Below are positions 42,411-54,039 of a stretch of DNA of 64,000 nucleotides, piece by piece. Under the pieces are notes generated by a model that had not been told where the DNA came from, did no database searches, and saw nothing but the letters and a program-made list of their open reading frames with translations. The DNA lies in NCBI GenBank assembly GCA_022494885.1, contig JAGVSM010004527.1, positions 124,001 to 188,000 of the forward strand, read 5' to 3'. Numbering within the stretch: position 1 is the first letter of the stretch; each line of letters begins with the position of its first letter. The position numbers and the translations under genes were made by a program. The stretch comes from Micrasema longulum. Its lineage: Eukaryota > Arthropoda > Insecta > Trichoptera > Brachycentridae.

Positions 42411-43339
42411 TGTTGTTTAAAAAACAACAATAATACTTCCCAATAATACTTTACAATAAAAAAAATAATACCAAAGTATTATTTAATAAAATGCATGCTT
42501 CCACTTTTATTTATGTTGTTTCTCAACTCAATAAAGGTTCTTGGCATCATAGAGTTAGGTGTAGGATTTTTTTTGTAATATGTGTGTCTATATGGATAAA
42601 TAAATAAAGTTAGTTTATCACAAAACTAATAGTATTGGGGAATATATTCTTTGGCATGAAATTTTCCAGTGAAGAATACATTATATCATAAGATGTTTAT
42701 AAATGATAACAATTTATTTTCCAACATCAAAAATATTTTTCACTTTGTAGTGTTATATATGTTTTTAACTTTCTTTATCATTTTGTATTTATGATTCCTA
42801 TTATCTGCTTTTGTGCTCTTTTTATTTCAATATTTCGTAATTTGAATTTGTGACGTTATTATTTGAGTATGTTATTTTAAATTGCTAAGTCTCGACATGA
42901 AAATGTGAAAAAAATAAAATTTTCATTTCCAAATAAGACTCTGCACCTTATTCCAGTGTACACGTTATAATTGCACTGTAAATTTTTAAAATTATAAAAC
43001 GGAAAAGTTTGAATGTAACTGGTTAATAAATTTAACGTCTTTTAATTTGACCATTGGTGTATATTACGTCCTCATTGTGTTATGAAGAACCCAAGGGGTG
43101 GTTAGTGTTGAAATGTTCGGAGTACAATGTAGAGCATTCATTCATTGCCTCCCCTAACTGACTTAGGGTAGGTTCAAATAATGTTTTCATGGCCTCGGCG
43201 AAAACGAACATACACTGGATTGATAAAGTTGCATGAAAGCCTCTATTATTTTAATCAATGTAACCAAAGTCAGTTCAATTCAATAGAAGGCGAACCTTCA
43301 TTTAAACTTTCCTTCAGAGTTCAGATTTTGAAACAATTT
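42411..43339. other. AT-rich spacer, nothing recognised
   Basis: No repeat partner or coding signal. Confidence 0.4.
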
Positions 43340-43775
43340 ACAAATTTGGTTTATTTCATTATCTATACACGCTCAGAGGACTTAAACGTGACAGGCATAA
43401 AATTAAAAAGTTTTATGGTGTAACTAGTAATATGTAGGTATATATTTAATAAACGACAATTTAAAATAACAAATATCGCATGAAAATAATGACAATAATT
43501 GTAAAAACAATATGACTACAAAAATAGACATGATAAAATGCTGCATAAAAGTATAAATTTACCAAAATAAGTGTATTTCATTATTTTTACACGCTAAGAG
43601 GACTTTAATGTGATAGGTAGAAAAATGTTTTTGTATGGTAAAACAAGTAATATGTAGGTTTTCGTGTAATAAAGACAATTTAAAAAAAATCCCATTACAT
43701 AATTGTATGAACAGTATGACTACATAAATAGACACAACGATAAAATGCTTCATCAAAGTATATATGTACCAGTGG
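43340..43775. repeat. Tandem duplication, 222-bp unit
   Basis: CACGCTCAGAGGACTT at 43368 recurs as CACGCTAAGAGGACTT at 43590. AGTAATATGTAGGT, AGACAATTTAAAA and TATGACTACA.AAATAGACA follow in the same order in both. The two units have diverged noticeably, so the event is old. Not coding. Confidence 0.75.
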
Positions 43776-43924
43776 CGAGCCGTGGTTTATTTAATAGGTA
43801 ATCTACAAAACTAAACCATTAATTTGTACCTTTATATACTTATAAGTACATAATGTGTAAGTAATATTATTATAAATTACTATTTTTTCTGTGGTTCTGT
43901 AAAAATCAATTCAAACAACAATTA

Positions 43925-44855
43925 TTATTAACCATTTATTTATTTATTTATTTATTTATTTACGGACAAAGTCCATTATAAACATTACAATTAAAAGAAA
44001 TTTTTACAAAGGAATAAAAAAATATAAGGAACAGAAATAAGCAGCAAAGACAGATGATAGATTTTTTAGATTAAGTAAAAAGCATAGGCTAACTATACAG
44101 ATTCTTTAGCTGATTTGTAAAGAAAGACATCCTTACACCATAATAATCAAGATCTTGATGATCGTTCACCCGCCTGATCATTCTGGGCAAAGGCGACTGT
44201 GCACCATAATTGGTCCTGTAGTGACCGAGGAAAAGCATTTCATTATTTCTTAGTCTACGGGTGGGAACGTTTAAAAGAATCTTTTGCAAAATTTCAGGGG
44301 CATCAATGAGACAGTTCATAATTTTATACATGCAGATTATATCTGCAATGCATCTGCGTTTTTCAAGACTTGATATGCTTAAAAACCTCTCCATATCAGA
44401 ATATGAATAGTCTCCTTTTTCCAATCCCATCTTCCATGCAATTTTTCTTATAAAACGATGTTGAACTGATTCAAGGCGCTTGATATGAACAGCATAATGA
44501 GGGGACCAGATTACAGATGCATATTCAAGAATAGGGCGAACTAAAGAGCAATAAAGTGTTTTAAGTGTAAGCATACTTTGGAAATCAGACGAAGTTCTAT
44601 TAATAAAGCCTAAAATTTTTAAGGATCTGTTTACTATATTATCAAAGTGTTCCAGAAAAGTTAGTTTATTATCTAGGATCACTCCAAGATCTCTTATAGA
44701 GGTGACAATCGAAAGAACTTGGCCATTAAGTTATAATCAAAAATAAAAGGATGTTTACATTTATGGTATGAAATAATTTTGCATTTATCGATGTTAAGTT
44801 CCATGTTATTAGTTTTGCACCAAGTATGAAATGCATTTATGTCTTCTTGAGGTAT
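43925..44855 (-). mobile_element. LINE-K 3' fragment with AAAT-repeat tail
   Basis: Minus-strand LINE with coding from 44855 down to 44089 and a 3' UTR ending in an (AAAT)n-type run (plus strand ATTTATTTATTTATTTATTT, 43933-43961). The tetranucleotide tail at the 3' end is typical of CR1-like LINEs. Confidence 0.8.
44089..44855 (-). pseudogene. LINE-K reverse transcriptase, palm end to C-terminus
   Basis: From 44855: EDINAFHTWCKTNNMELNID, then KCKIISYHK, the end of the RT palm. A one-base deletion near 44729 shifts the frame. From about 44682 it is open for 197 codons: ILDNKLTFLEHFDNIVNRSL, LKILGFINRTSSDF, TLYCSLVRPILEYASVIWSP, HYAVHIKRLESVQHRFIRKI, LFLGHYRTNYGAQSPLPRMI and a C-terminal NQLKNLYS. 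This is the thumb and tail of a CR1/Jockey-type RT (YxSLVRxxLEYxxxIWSP, RLExVQxRFxR). Catalytic YxDD lies upstream and is missing. Confidence 0.87.
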
Positions 44856-45826
44856 TCGTCGCTTTTTTATTCACTACTTTAATACAATACTTGTACAAAA
44901 ATTTATTAACAAATATCACAATGACATTCAGAAGATATTTCCATAGTGATTAAATTCTCAATACTGAGCACTGGCCGATTCCATTTAAAATGAATAATGC
45001 TAAAAATGGCCACTGCAAGCGCCGCATGTCTTATGTGATACATAATAAATATAATAACGGTATTCCATCAAAGAAAAACAGTTCTTCGGAAAAAGTGCTC
45101 GAAATACTAGTGTCCAAATAGAGACTCTTCAAATAATATTTGTAATCTGCAAAGTTGTTTTAGTACTAAAAAAGCTGATTTGAGTTAAAGGGTTAACAGT
45201 AGCCTTTTTGGAATGGAATAAGCTAAGGTAATCGGCTGGTTTCGTCGTTCACTGAGAATGGGCTGGGCGTACTTCATAGATATTTTTTTGTAGAAAGATA
45301 TAAATGGTGGTGGTGATTAATAGTAAAAAGCATTTATTTTATTTATTTTCCCATAAACATGGTTACTATAAAACATTATTATCGTAAGTCAAATATAATG
45401 GTAAGCTGTGCATAATCACTTATTTTCACGATTCGCCCATTATATGTACATAATTAAATGTGTAGGAACAATTAAAATGATTACACGTAAGAAAAAATAA
45501 AGTTTTTAGTAGATATTATAATCATAAGTGTAGGAAAGGTAAGTAAAGTAGTCACAGTAATTTTTAAATCATGCGAATAACGAAAAAAAAAATTATGACG
45601 GTAAAAAATTTTACTGTGAAAACTGACAATGAAAAAAGGAACATTTCGGTTTCTCTATAATATTCATTTCCAAGCCGGTGTAGCATGATGATTGGAGACG
45701 TTAACAAAATGTATTTTATAATTTTTTTTTTTTTTTTTACTTCTACAAAATACAAAAGAATTATGTCTACCAGACGCCACAACAAAGTCAAAAATTAATC
45801 TTTTACATCTTTGTGGTGAAAATATT
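44856..45826. other. AT-rich spacer, nothing recognised
   Basis: No repeat partner. The 75-codon frame 45564-45791 is a low-complexity chance frame. Confidence 0.4.
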
Positions 45827-46063
45827 TCTGTACCTCAGAGGCAGACAGATGCAAACCCAAAAGTCAGATGTTCAACCAAAGTCTAAAAAATCTACTTTCT
45901 CTAAGTGATTTCCAATAACTAAAAGCGTTCATTTGTATTTTTAATATCTTAATACATTGGTTCATTCTTTTAAAACTTACATTTCTTCAAAATCTGGATG
46001 CGAAAATCGAAATGTCATTTCATCAAATTCTGGATTTGCATCCGTCTGCCTCTGAGGTACAGA
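45827..46063. mobile_element. Small TIR element (MITE-like), 237 bp
   Basis: TCTGTACCTCAGAGGCAGAC at 45827 and its inverse ending at 46063. The inverted match extends to about 32 bp (GATGCAAA.CCA) with two or three differences. No coding. The interior has a second partial inverse (ATTTCTTCAAAATCTGGAT versus ATTTCATCAAATTCTGGAT is a direct pair). I saw no clear target duplication. Confidence 0.75.
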
Positions 46064-46348
46064 TTTTTTACGCTACTTAATAAATACAAATTTTTTTGTA
46101 CTTAACAATATTTCGGTCTCCTATTAATTTCTAAAATATTTTTTAAAAGGTACATTTCCCTATTCTTCGCTAAAAAAGGGACGGCAAGTTTGAAATAGTA
46201 AGTAAAAAAAAATGGTGAATCTGTTTAGCTGGTAAATTAAAATTATATTTACAAAATTGGATTTCATTAATTATTTTTATTGGTATATTTATATTTTATA
46301 AACAATACTAGCATTAATTCATTAAGTGTATATTTAATGCATTGTGTT

Positions 46349-46576
46349 TTAAACAAAGAAAATATAAATAGAAAACAACATAAATTTATTTGTTCGTTTG
46401 GGTGGTTTTTTGAACGCTTTAACCGATCGAGTACCAATCACTTTCCCGAGAAGGCTTTTCCATTGTTCCACAACTCGGTTTGTCAGAAAGTTCTTCTTGA
46501 GGTTGAATGTGAAGGAGGTAGTGTTTAATTTTAATGAATGACCTCTGAGACGGTGGTTATTATTTATAGTGAACAT
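46349..46576 (-). pseudogene. LINE-L C-terminal tail
   Basis: Reads NNNHRLRGHSLKLNTTSFTF, NLKKNFLTNRVVEQWKSLLG and TRSVKAFKKPPKR. The motifs RGHSxKL, F(L/F)xxRVVxxWNSLP-like and SVxAFKxxLD are the C-terminal tail of a common animal LINE (CR1-like) lineage. Only this exon-sized end is preserved. Confidence 0.75.
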
Positions 46577-46742
46577 TAGAATTAACTTCTCGCTATATTA
46601 AGCTTTCAAGGTTTTTATAATTTTTTCAATCTCTTTCTAAAATATTTTTAATATTTATTCCTTTCAATTGATTAACTAATAAAACACCCGTGCTGCTCTT
46701 TACAAAGTTATATTTTTTTAATTTTACATCACTGGAAGAATG

Positions 46743-47265
46743 ACTAGACAGGTGCCACCGTTTTGTAGCAACAATTCACGGACAGTGTATACTTGTAATG
46801 CAGTATTAAATAGACTTCATGAACTCGGCAATAGTTATTCCCACGTATCTGATATATTTAGTGTAGGGTATTGTTCCTATAGAACAAACCCTTTTGAACT
46901 TTTTCAAAGATGGTGAATGGTAATTATATTTATTTATTCATGCATTTCATATACAGTTTTTGTTCACTTTGCCTAGCTGTGTGAAACAGTACTTATGATT
47001 TTCTTGTTGTTTTACTGTAGAATGTTTTATTATTTAAATTTTCTACTGAATATACTGTATAATTTTTAGGTTATTTTTTAAAATATAAATCTTGTATAAT
47101 TTTTGGTGTGATTTTTTTTTTTTTTTTTTTAATCTTGTTTTTAATATTCATGTTTTTGAAAAAAAATAAAATATATTAAGCCAAATAAATTAATATTATA
47201 AATATTTGTAAAAGGCAGATTTGCCGTTTATGTTAATAAAATAAAAATAAAATAAAATCACAAAA
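46743..47265 (+). mobile_element. LINE-E 3' end, uninterrupted
   Basis: Coding 46743-46916 in one frame: TRQVPPFCSNNSRTVYTCNA, VLNRLHELGNSYSHVSDIFS, VGYCSYRTNPFELFQRW, stop. The 3' UTR has TTCACTTTGCCTAGCTGTGT and a terminal AATAAAATAAAAATAAAAT run near 47240. It is the reference for the interrupted copy at 26455-27330. Confidence 0.75.
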
Positions 47266-48834
47266 CAAACTTAATTAACATATTTTTATCAACACTGTGT
47301 ATCAATAATATGTTAATATACTACTGATTTTCTCAAATTGAACAGTTTGGGTACGTAAAAAGAAATCGCCCGCCTTTATGCATATGTTTGTAAACTGTAT
47401 GTATATATAATTTGTTTATATAAATAAATAAATAAACACTCTTACCTGTAAAAACAAAGAAACCCTTATTAAGTTTATTAAATCAATCTCTTTCCAATTT
47501 GCCATAATGATTTATTCCAACAATCTATATTTCTTATTTACTTCAGCCATGTAAAAATCTGACATAATGTCGCCATCTTAGTTTTTTCCGTTTTACCGTC
47601 TAACTGTGAAGACTGCTTTTGTCGACAACGCAGAACGCTGCAAAATTCAAAATTAAAGGAAATACATTTCTTTAAAAGTTTATTCTTATTTTTTCTTAAA
47701 AGCTCCGAAAGCAAGCTTTTTAAGAGGGTATACTGTGACGCGTTTCGTCTTGTTAGGACATTAGTGTTTTTTTTCCGCCTATATATTTTTCAGGCCTAGG
47801 CTCCAAAAAGTTAATTTGTTTTTCAATGCCTTGATTTTTATTGAACAAACACTGGTTAGTTATCACTATCACTTTAGAATTAAGAATAGTTTAGATGGAG
47901 CGTAGAATCATATTTGAATGCATCATGTAATGTTATGTTGCCAGATGGGAAAAAATATAATCATGACACAAATGTAAGGTAAAAAAAAGCAATTTGTTCA
48001 TTTTTCTACAATTTTATTATGCATTCGAAAACATTGATTGACACAACAGAGTAAATAAGTAAAGGGTCATTTAATAAGAGTAATCGAATTAATGAACTTT
48101 GAACTTAAAATATTAAACAATTTTTTTTTTTTATCAAACTGATATTTTTATATCATGTTAAATAATATTTGATATTTTAAAGATAATGTCGGTTAAATGT
48201 CCACCACGGCGTTATTAATTCCGAGGTCCAATTTTCATTAGCTCTTCCATTAAATGATCAAAGTAAGGTAAAATTTTTTACTGATCTGGCATCACTTAAA
48301 AAATGTCTTGGTTTTCTTTTACAATCTGATAGATGTAAAAATGTTTTAATTTTTAAGTAATGCATTTGCTACTTACACATGCATTTGCTCATTACAAATG
48401 AAATGTGATCCCGCCCTGTTTCTTAAAGATCCCAGCATTATTTCTAAACTTTCAAACGACACAACACGGCATAGTTAAATTCAAATCGGGAGTTGCGCAC
48501 TGAGCGACGTCTACAAAGAAACTAATTGGTCAAAATGTAAAACTACCCGTTTAAGAGTAGTTTAGTCGACTTCGTTTGATGTGCGTTTGCGGTCTCTGGA
48601 CTGTTCTTAATTCTATGAATATCACAATTTACAATGCTAACAAAACGATGTTTTTGATATCAGATTAAATTATTCTTTTACAATTTTTTTCTTTTGTTTT
48701 TATGAAATGTTTGGTGAAATAACATTACTAGCACATTTTTTTTTTATAACGTTAATTAAATGTTAACAAAAATATTTAAGAAAACAAATATTTTAATAAA
48801 CATTTTCGTTTAGAATAACAAAATAAAAAAATTA
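47266..48834. other. AT-rich stretch, nothing clearly recognised
   Basis: GTGACGCGTTTCGTCTTGTT at 47735 also occurs, slightly changed, at 57204, and may be a relic of the hammerhead-like class. Otherwise featureless, with one GC-richer patch near 48480-48600. Confidence 0.35.
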
Positions 48835-49025
48835 TGTTGCAACAGAGGGCAACAACATTTTTGAGAAGGGAATATGGACGTCTAAACATTTAACGGGGTT
48901 ATGAACCGTCATTTTGAAATTTGTCGCTGGTTAAGTTTAAAACTTGAACCCAACCTATGACAGGTCATAAGCCCTGTAAACGCTCGAATATCCATAATCT
49001 TGAAACAAAAGTTCTACCCATCTCT
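48835..49025. mobile_element. TIR repeat family M, foldback form
   Basis: The left arm GTTGCAACAGAGGGCAACAA, GGAATATGGACGTCT, GGGGTTATGAACCGTCA is inverted against the right arm TGACAGGTCATAAGCCCTGT, CGAATATCCATAATC, CATCTCTGTAGTG. Most of the usual core, including the twin palindrome, is deleted, leaving two arms. Confidence 0.65.
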
Positions 49026-49068
49026 GTAGTGATATAAATAATAAAACTTGATACACTGCGTGACATTT

Positions 49069-49116
49069 AAAAACAAACATTGAGCAAATTTACTATTTTG
49101 CTCAATGTTTGTTTTT
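49069..49116. repeat. Perfect 20-bp hairpin
   Basis: AAAAACAAACATTGAGCAAA at 49069-49088 is the exact inverse of 49097-49116, with an 8-nt loop. The adjoining ATTT/AAAT bases extend the stem imperfectly. Confidence 0.85.
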
Positions 49117-49149
49117 GTAAATTTATTGATAATTTTAAGTTACCAGAAT

Positions 49150-49591
49150 TTCACTCGTCCATGCATTTTGTAGCTGCAAGACGATTAGTAATCTAGTTTC
49201 AATAGGTAAATGTTATCGACGATGAAATATCCGAATTTAGTCAATGAGGTCTAGAATTTCAACGGTCCATGCGCTCAGTAGCTGCAAGACTTGTTGTTAT
49301 CTAACTTATATTTTTATAAATTTGTTTTTTATTAATTTTTTTAAATATCACTAAATCCCTAAACTTTATTGTCAAATAAAAAATGTAAATAGGGGCTTGA
49401 TTTCTTATTGTCTATGCGCTCTGTAGCTGCAAGACGTGCTGTAATCTAGCTCCTGTATATCATAATTGGAGACGAGGAACAAGAATGCCAACCGTCCATG
49501 CGCTTTGTAGCAGCAAGACGTGGTGGGATATTTATTTATTGTACAGCGCCCTTGAGGTGATTTTCACAAAAACGGCGTTATATAAATTATC

Positions 49592-49625
<34 letters not shown>
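49150..49625 (+). repeat. Array of the conserved ~40-bp motif, locus 2, with LINE-type end
   Basis: Versions of CATGCGCTCTGTAGCTGCAA occur near 49160, 49268, 49412 and 49497. The last is followed by TACAGCGCCCTTGAGGTGAT, then CGGCGTTATATAAATTATCC, a GCGCC/GGCGT hairpin as in the LINE 3' ends at 39770 and 54590. An (AT)n run follows (about 49597-49623). I infer that the array lies in, or just before, a LINE 3' UTR. Confidence 0.7.
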
Positions 49626-49629
<4 letters not shown>

Positions 49630-49918
49630 TCGTGATTGAACACCCACATTTCCTCAACTCTTACGCCTGTTAACTTTTGTGAAGTAAAAACACCGAAACC
49701 TTAATTCATATGAATGATTTTCATCTAGCCAAAATATTTTATTTAACAGGCAGTGCCTTCAATACTTTTTTTTATTTTTATACTTTTAATGTCAGTAAGC
49801 TAAAATAACAATACTTTAAATTCGTCCAAATGCTTGCAGAAAAAGCTAGAACATAAATGTCAATCTTAATAACTCGCTACGGCGTAGAATCTAGTTTTGT
49901 TTACAAATATTTGGACAT
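49630..49918 (-). mobile_element. TIR repeat family M, interrupted by SINE-2
   Basis: GATTGAACACCCACATTTCC, GTTAACTTTTGTGAAGTAAA and CAGGCAGTGCCTTCAATAC are the inverse core end. An outer arm follows, CTAGTTTTGTTTACAAATAT + TTGGACAT, up to 49918. The expected rest of the arm (..ACTTAAAATATTGTTGG) resumes after the SINE at about 50120. Confidence 0.6.
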
Positions 49919-50111
49919 TTTTTTTAAAGGAATAACCCGCCAAGTCTCTATTTAATAGCACGTAGGAAAAAGGAGATATGAAAAGAGGTATAAAAAATAT
50001 ATGCACCACAACTCCCAGACAAATTAAGAAAAAAAAAAGAGTTTTTCTTTTGATCGAACCCGTGCCGCCTGTTTTACAGTTGGCCATTTAACTAACTGCG
50101 CCACGGTGCCT
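49919..50111 (-). mobile_element. SINE-2 inserted in family M arm
   Basis: Head on the minus strand starts GGCACCGTGGCGCAGTTAGT, with a B-box-like GGGTTCGATCAAA. The body ends with AAAGGAATAACCC on the plus strand. This is the better of the two SINE-2 copies (the other is 17124-17330). The A and B boxes are recognisable, so pol III transcription of the family is likely. Confidence 0.7.
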
Positions 50112-52895
50112 GTCAAATACTTAAAATATTGTTGGCAAAATTGATCTTAAAATGCCCAAATGTTCTGAATACTGATTTTAAAACAGGGGTAGATAAATAA
50201 CGTTTTTTGGTTTTATCTCAATTTGAACCACGCTATTTACTTAATTTACACTAAAATTAAAAACATGTTTTTTTAACCGCCTTTAAATGCTCTATTTAGA
50301 ATGTTTAAATATTTTCAAGGAAATTTAACGTATTTTATTTTTGAACAATTTTTTTTTATAAATTAATTTAACCTTTTGGTTAAAAACTCAGAAATAAATA
50401 AAATCAACAATTTTTTTTAGATTTCGCTCATTTTAACGACATTTGCGGAAATTCATAACGCTTGTTGTATTTTATTTATGTTTAATATTAAATATATGTA
50501 TTTGGTTGATTAGCGCAAACATTTGAATTGATTCCAATTAAATCAACAATTCAAGCCAAAATTGATTGAACTAAGGGATTTGTTACAAGAGCTTCTCTCC
50601 TAGGATTTCACTAATCCTTTCTAAGAAGACATTGGTAAGGGTTGACGTTATGTTTGTATTAGTATGAAGGGATTTAATATTATTGAAACTAAATTCAAAT
50701 AGGAGAAATAATATTCATCGCTTAGGTATGTAGGTACATTAATTTAATGACTTAGTTTTTGAACGTACTGCGTATTAAAATTTTAAACATGTATTAGTTC
50801 AAAAGACGAACATTTTTTTTCAATATGGACTATTTATTTTATACTGATTTATTTAAAATTACATCAGTACACATTATATTAACCCTTGTGTGGCTATGAT
50901 GGCACACAAATCTACATTTAAAACAAGACTTGATACGTGTTCCTTGTTTTATTTATAGAATAATATTGTATTTTGCTATGACGAGCCTAAATTAAATGAG
51001 TGTTTTTTATATACAATTTATTTGAAACATTTAAAAAACCGTTTGTTTATGAACATATGTGTTTACGTTAAATAAAAAAAATAACGTATCTCAACCTCAA
51101 TTCAAACAAAAACCCTTTATTTAATTAACATAATGGAAAGTGGAGGCACACATATTTTATTATGCAAAAATAAAAATTATAACATAATAACAATATTTTA
51201 TCACTGTATTATGGAAGAACACACACATTATGTGTGCAGTGTGCAGTGTGCCTCACATAATGATAAACAGCAAACAATTGTATGCAATGTCTCACAGCAA
51301 TCTCTGGGTTGGTATTATAAACGCAATTTTAACGCGTATTTAGTACGTAAATACGCGCTAAACGCATACAAAATTCGTTCATAACATCAGCCCTGCAAGA
51401 TACGAATCTTCCCCTAGACGAAATCCAATTTCGAATATTTCTCCTGAAGATGGCGATTCATATATGTTCATTCAGAATATTGAATACTCCCGGGGTCACA
51501 AAAGAAAAACATATTTGTGCGAAAGCCATATGTGTTTAAGGTTTCAGGTATTCAAATTACAGGAAAAAATGGACAATATTAACAATTTTAAGAGTTTTTT
51601 CTCTATTTTGACATACATTCCCTTCTTGTAATTCTCCATCTTCATTATTTTATATTTAAGATAACCGTGCATTTTTATTATTTTTATTATTTGTAATTGA
51701 TAAGATTAACAAGTTTACTATTTTATCATATTTAATTCATGTCGATTTTATATTTTTGCAAATCTACTATGGTGAAGGTGTGTTATGGTATTTGCATGTT
51801 GGTGTAGTGTTGTTATCCCGACGAAGTTAAATAAAAAAAATACAGTAAAGGGCCTTAGATAGAAAGTAAAAATTATTATAAACTTTAAGGTAAATATTAT
51901 AAAAAGCATTTACGCGTTTATAATTAATTTTCGACGAATCTTTTTAAATGAATTCATTAAAATATAAACATCAAGATTTTGTATAAAACAATTGATAAAT
52001 ATGTTAACTTAATTAAGTGGCATTTAGGCTTCAGAAAATAAATATCAGACACCTCATAATTAAAAAAATTATCTCGGTTATCCTGGGTACTGTGAACACT
52101 ACCATTAATTTAAGAAATATATCGTTTCTTCGACGACTTACTCCGAGATACTACTTATACACTCAGAGATTTATTAAACAATTACGATAAAAATTGCCTA
52201 CGATACACATGTCAAAAAAGTACGTATTATTTTGTCACAAGAAAAATGAGAAAACAGTTCTTAGGGGTAAATTTCAAGGGGTGATAAATATTTTCTGAAC
52301 AGCTCCCTCGGGTAAAAAAAGTACGTCGATATTACTATGGCATTAATATCTCCTACGTTTTTAAGATAAGATTTTTCCCTAAAAAAGGGGCGCTCTGTAT
52401 TTACAAAGAAAATATATAGGGATATTGTAAAACTTTGGTTGAATAAAGACCTATGAACAGATAAATAAAAATCGATGTTTCTTGTGTAAGTCGTTACTAG
52501 CGACTTAAGTAATATTAGTTACAAATATGTGAAAGTGGGTGGATAGTAATGTAAAATAACATCACATGTATTTCAATATGCATTTTTTAAATTTAATTTA
52601 AAAAATGAACAGTAAAATTTTTAAATATTAGATGTTTACATAAGTTATACCTGTTTTTTTTTTTTTCAAAATGAACACTAAAACTAAAATGAAATGGTAA
52701 ACATTACGATTTATCATTTTTTTTATTTCTTTATTCTATCGATTGAACTCAAATATAAGATGTCGAAAATGATAACTTTTGTCTACTTGACATTCTATTT
52801 TGAAGGCTTGTAATCAAACAAAAGAGCATATTTAACGTAAAAGCTTATACAATATCTTGTAAAACAGGCGTAATGTTTCAGAGGAAAGTTAATTA
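50112..52895. other. Long AT-rich stretch, nothing recognised
   Basis: About 2.8 kb without a repeat partner. An 83-codon frame (51133-51384) lacks motifs. An imperfect inverted repeat CATTATGTG...CACATAATG lies at 51226-51262. No transcript signals that I trust. Confidence 0.4.
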
Positions 52896-52899
52896 TCTG

Positions 52900-53285
52900 T
52901 ATAATATTGTGTCCAGGGTGATGAAAAATGCAGTTCTGTGTGTGAAATGGAACCATGACCCAGGACGAGAGTTTTCGACACGATGGCTGCTCAACTCTGA
53001 ATAAAGAAACCGAATGGAGATAAATCCGCCTAGTTGTGAAGTGGTTGGCGCATTTGTCTACCATTCTTGAAATCCTGGGTTCGTTCCTGACAGGATGAAC
53101 GTAAAATATTGATTTTAAAGGTGGTTAACTGCAATATTTCATTGTTCCTTGACTGAAACCAAGCGTGGAAGACTGGTCAGTTTATTGTCATGTAACAGAT
53201 GCTTGATACATGCTGCATTAGGTTTACCACTGCAGTGACTTATGCACCACGGGGTGTGAAAAGGGGAATGATTATGAGTGAGTTG
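52900..53285 (+). mobile_element. SINE-3, best composite copy
   Basis: Upstream unit 52905-53020 (GCAGTTCTGTGTGTGAAATG, CATGACCCAGGACGAGAGTT, CGACACGATGGCTGCTCA). The head runs from AATCCGCCTAGTTGTGAAGT, with GTGGTTGGCGCA and a B-box-like GGGTTCGTTCC. The tail has ATTTCATTGTTCCTTGACTG, TGCAGTGACTTATGCACCAC and GGGGAATGATTATGAGTG. Parts and order match 40318-40720 inverted. Confidence 0.75.
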
Positions 53286-53504
53286 CTTAGGTATCATCGT
53301 TTTTAAAATATTAAATTTAATTTAAAAAAGATTGAGAGATGATTTTTTTAAAATAGGTATTTCACAACTTTTGTTGAAACTGACGATATTATAAAGATTT
53401 AACAGCTTACTATTTACCACCATCAGCAGTTTCTCTGGAATAAACAACAACAAAAAAATTTAACGTGCTTAGTACAAATAAATTACAATTACATAAATTA
53501 TCTT

Positions 53505-53735
53505 TTTTTTTTGCACTGAATGGTGCATAGGTCTACATTGGTACACCAATTGCCGCATATTTTAAACATTTTAGCTACCTAAAGGCAAGAAGATCAATCT
53601 TCAGCTGCCAGTCCAGGATCTATGAAATATTGTAAAAACAAAATAAATATTACATGTTAATCGAGTCGGGAATCGAACCCGAGATCTCTTGCATGGTAGG
53701 CAAAACGCGCTGACCACTACACCACGAGGCCGACA
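53505..53735 (-). mobile_element. SINE-3, head and tail, intact tRNA-like head
   Basis: Minus-strand head from 53735: GGCCTCGTGGTGTAGTGGTC, anticodon stem TTTGC/GCAAG around CTACCAT (anticodon position ACC, Gly-like), and a perfect T arm TCGGG-TTCGATT-CCCGA. The acceptor strands do not pair, so it is a SINE head and not a tRNA gene. The tail runs leftward to a TTTTTTTT run near 53505. Confidence 0.8.
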
Positions 53736-54039
53736 AACAACTATTTAATTTTGATCAAAATCAAAAATTAATGTATTTTTTAAACTTTTTTACAGAAAAT
53801 GTAAGGGAAGTAAACTAACCGGGAGGAAATTATGTTAATGTCTATGCATGAACGATTATGTGTCAATTTCGATGAGTATGTCACAATGTAATTTTGAACG
53901 CTTCGCTCTAATAAATCTGGAATGATTTACGTAAACCGAATTATAATTGACAATTCGTAATTGAAATAAACCTAAAAGCGTATTTTTTCATTTACTTATT
54001 TTTAATTTTAAAATCTATTATGGTCATTTCCTTATTCTT

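Noticed and set aside
51133..51384. An 83-codon plus-strand ORF
   Set aside because: No motif, splice context or neighbour supports it. His/Tyr/Asn-rich composition fits translated AT-rich DNA.
53665..53735. A tRNA gene (Gly-like, minus strand)
   Set aside because: The anticodon and T arms fold well, but the acceptor strands do not pair, and the sequence continues into a SINE tail shared by many copies.
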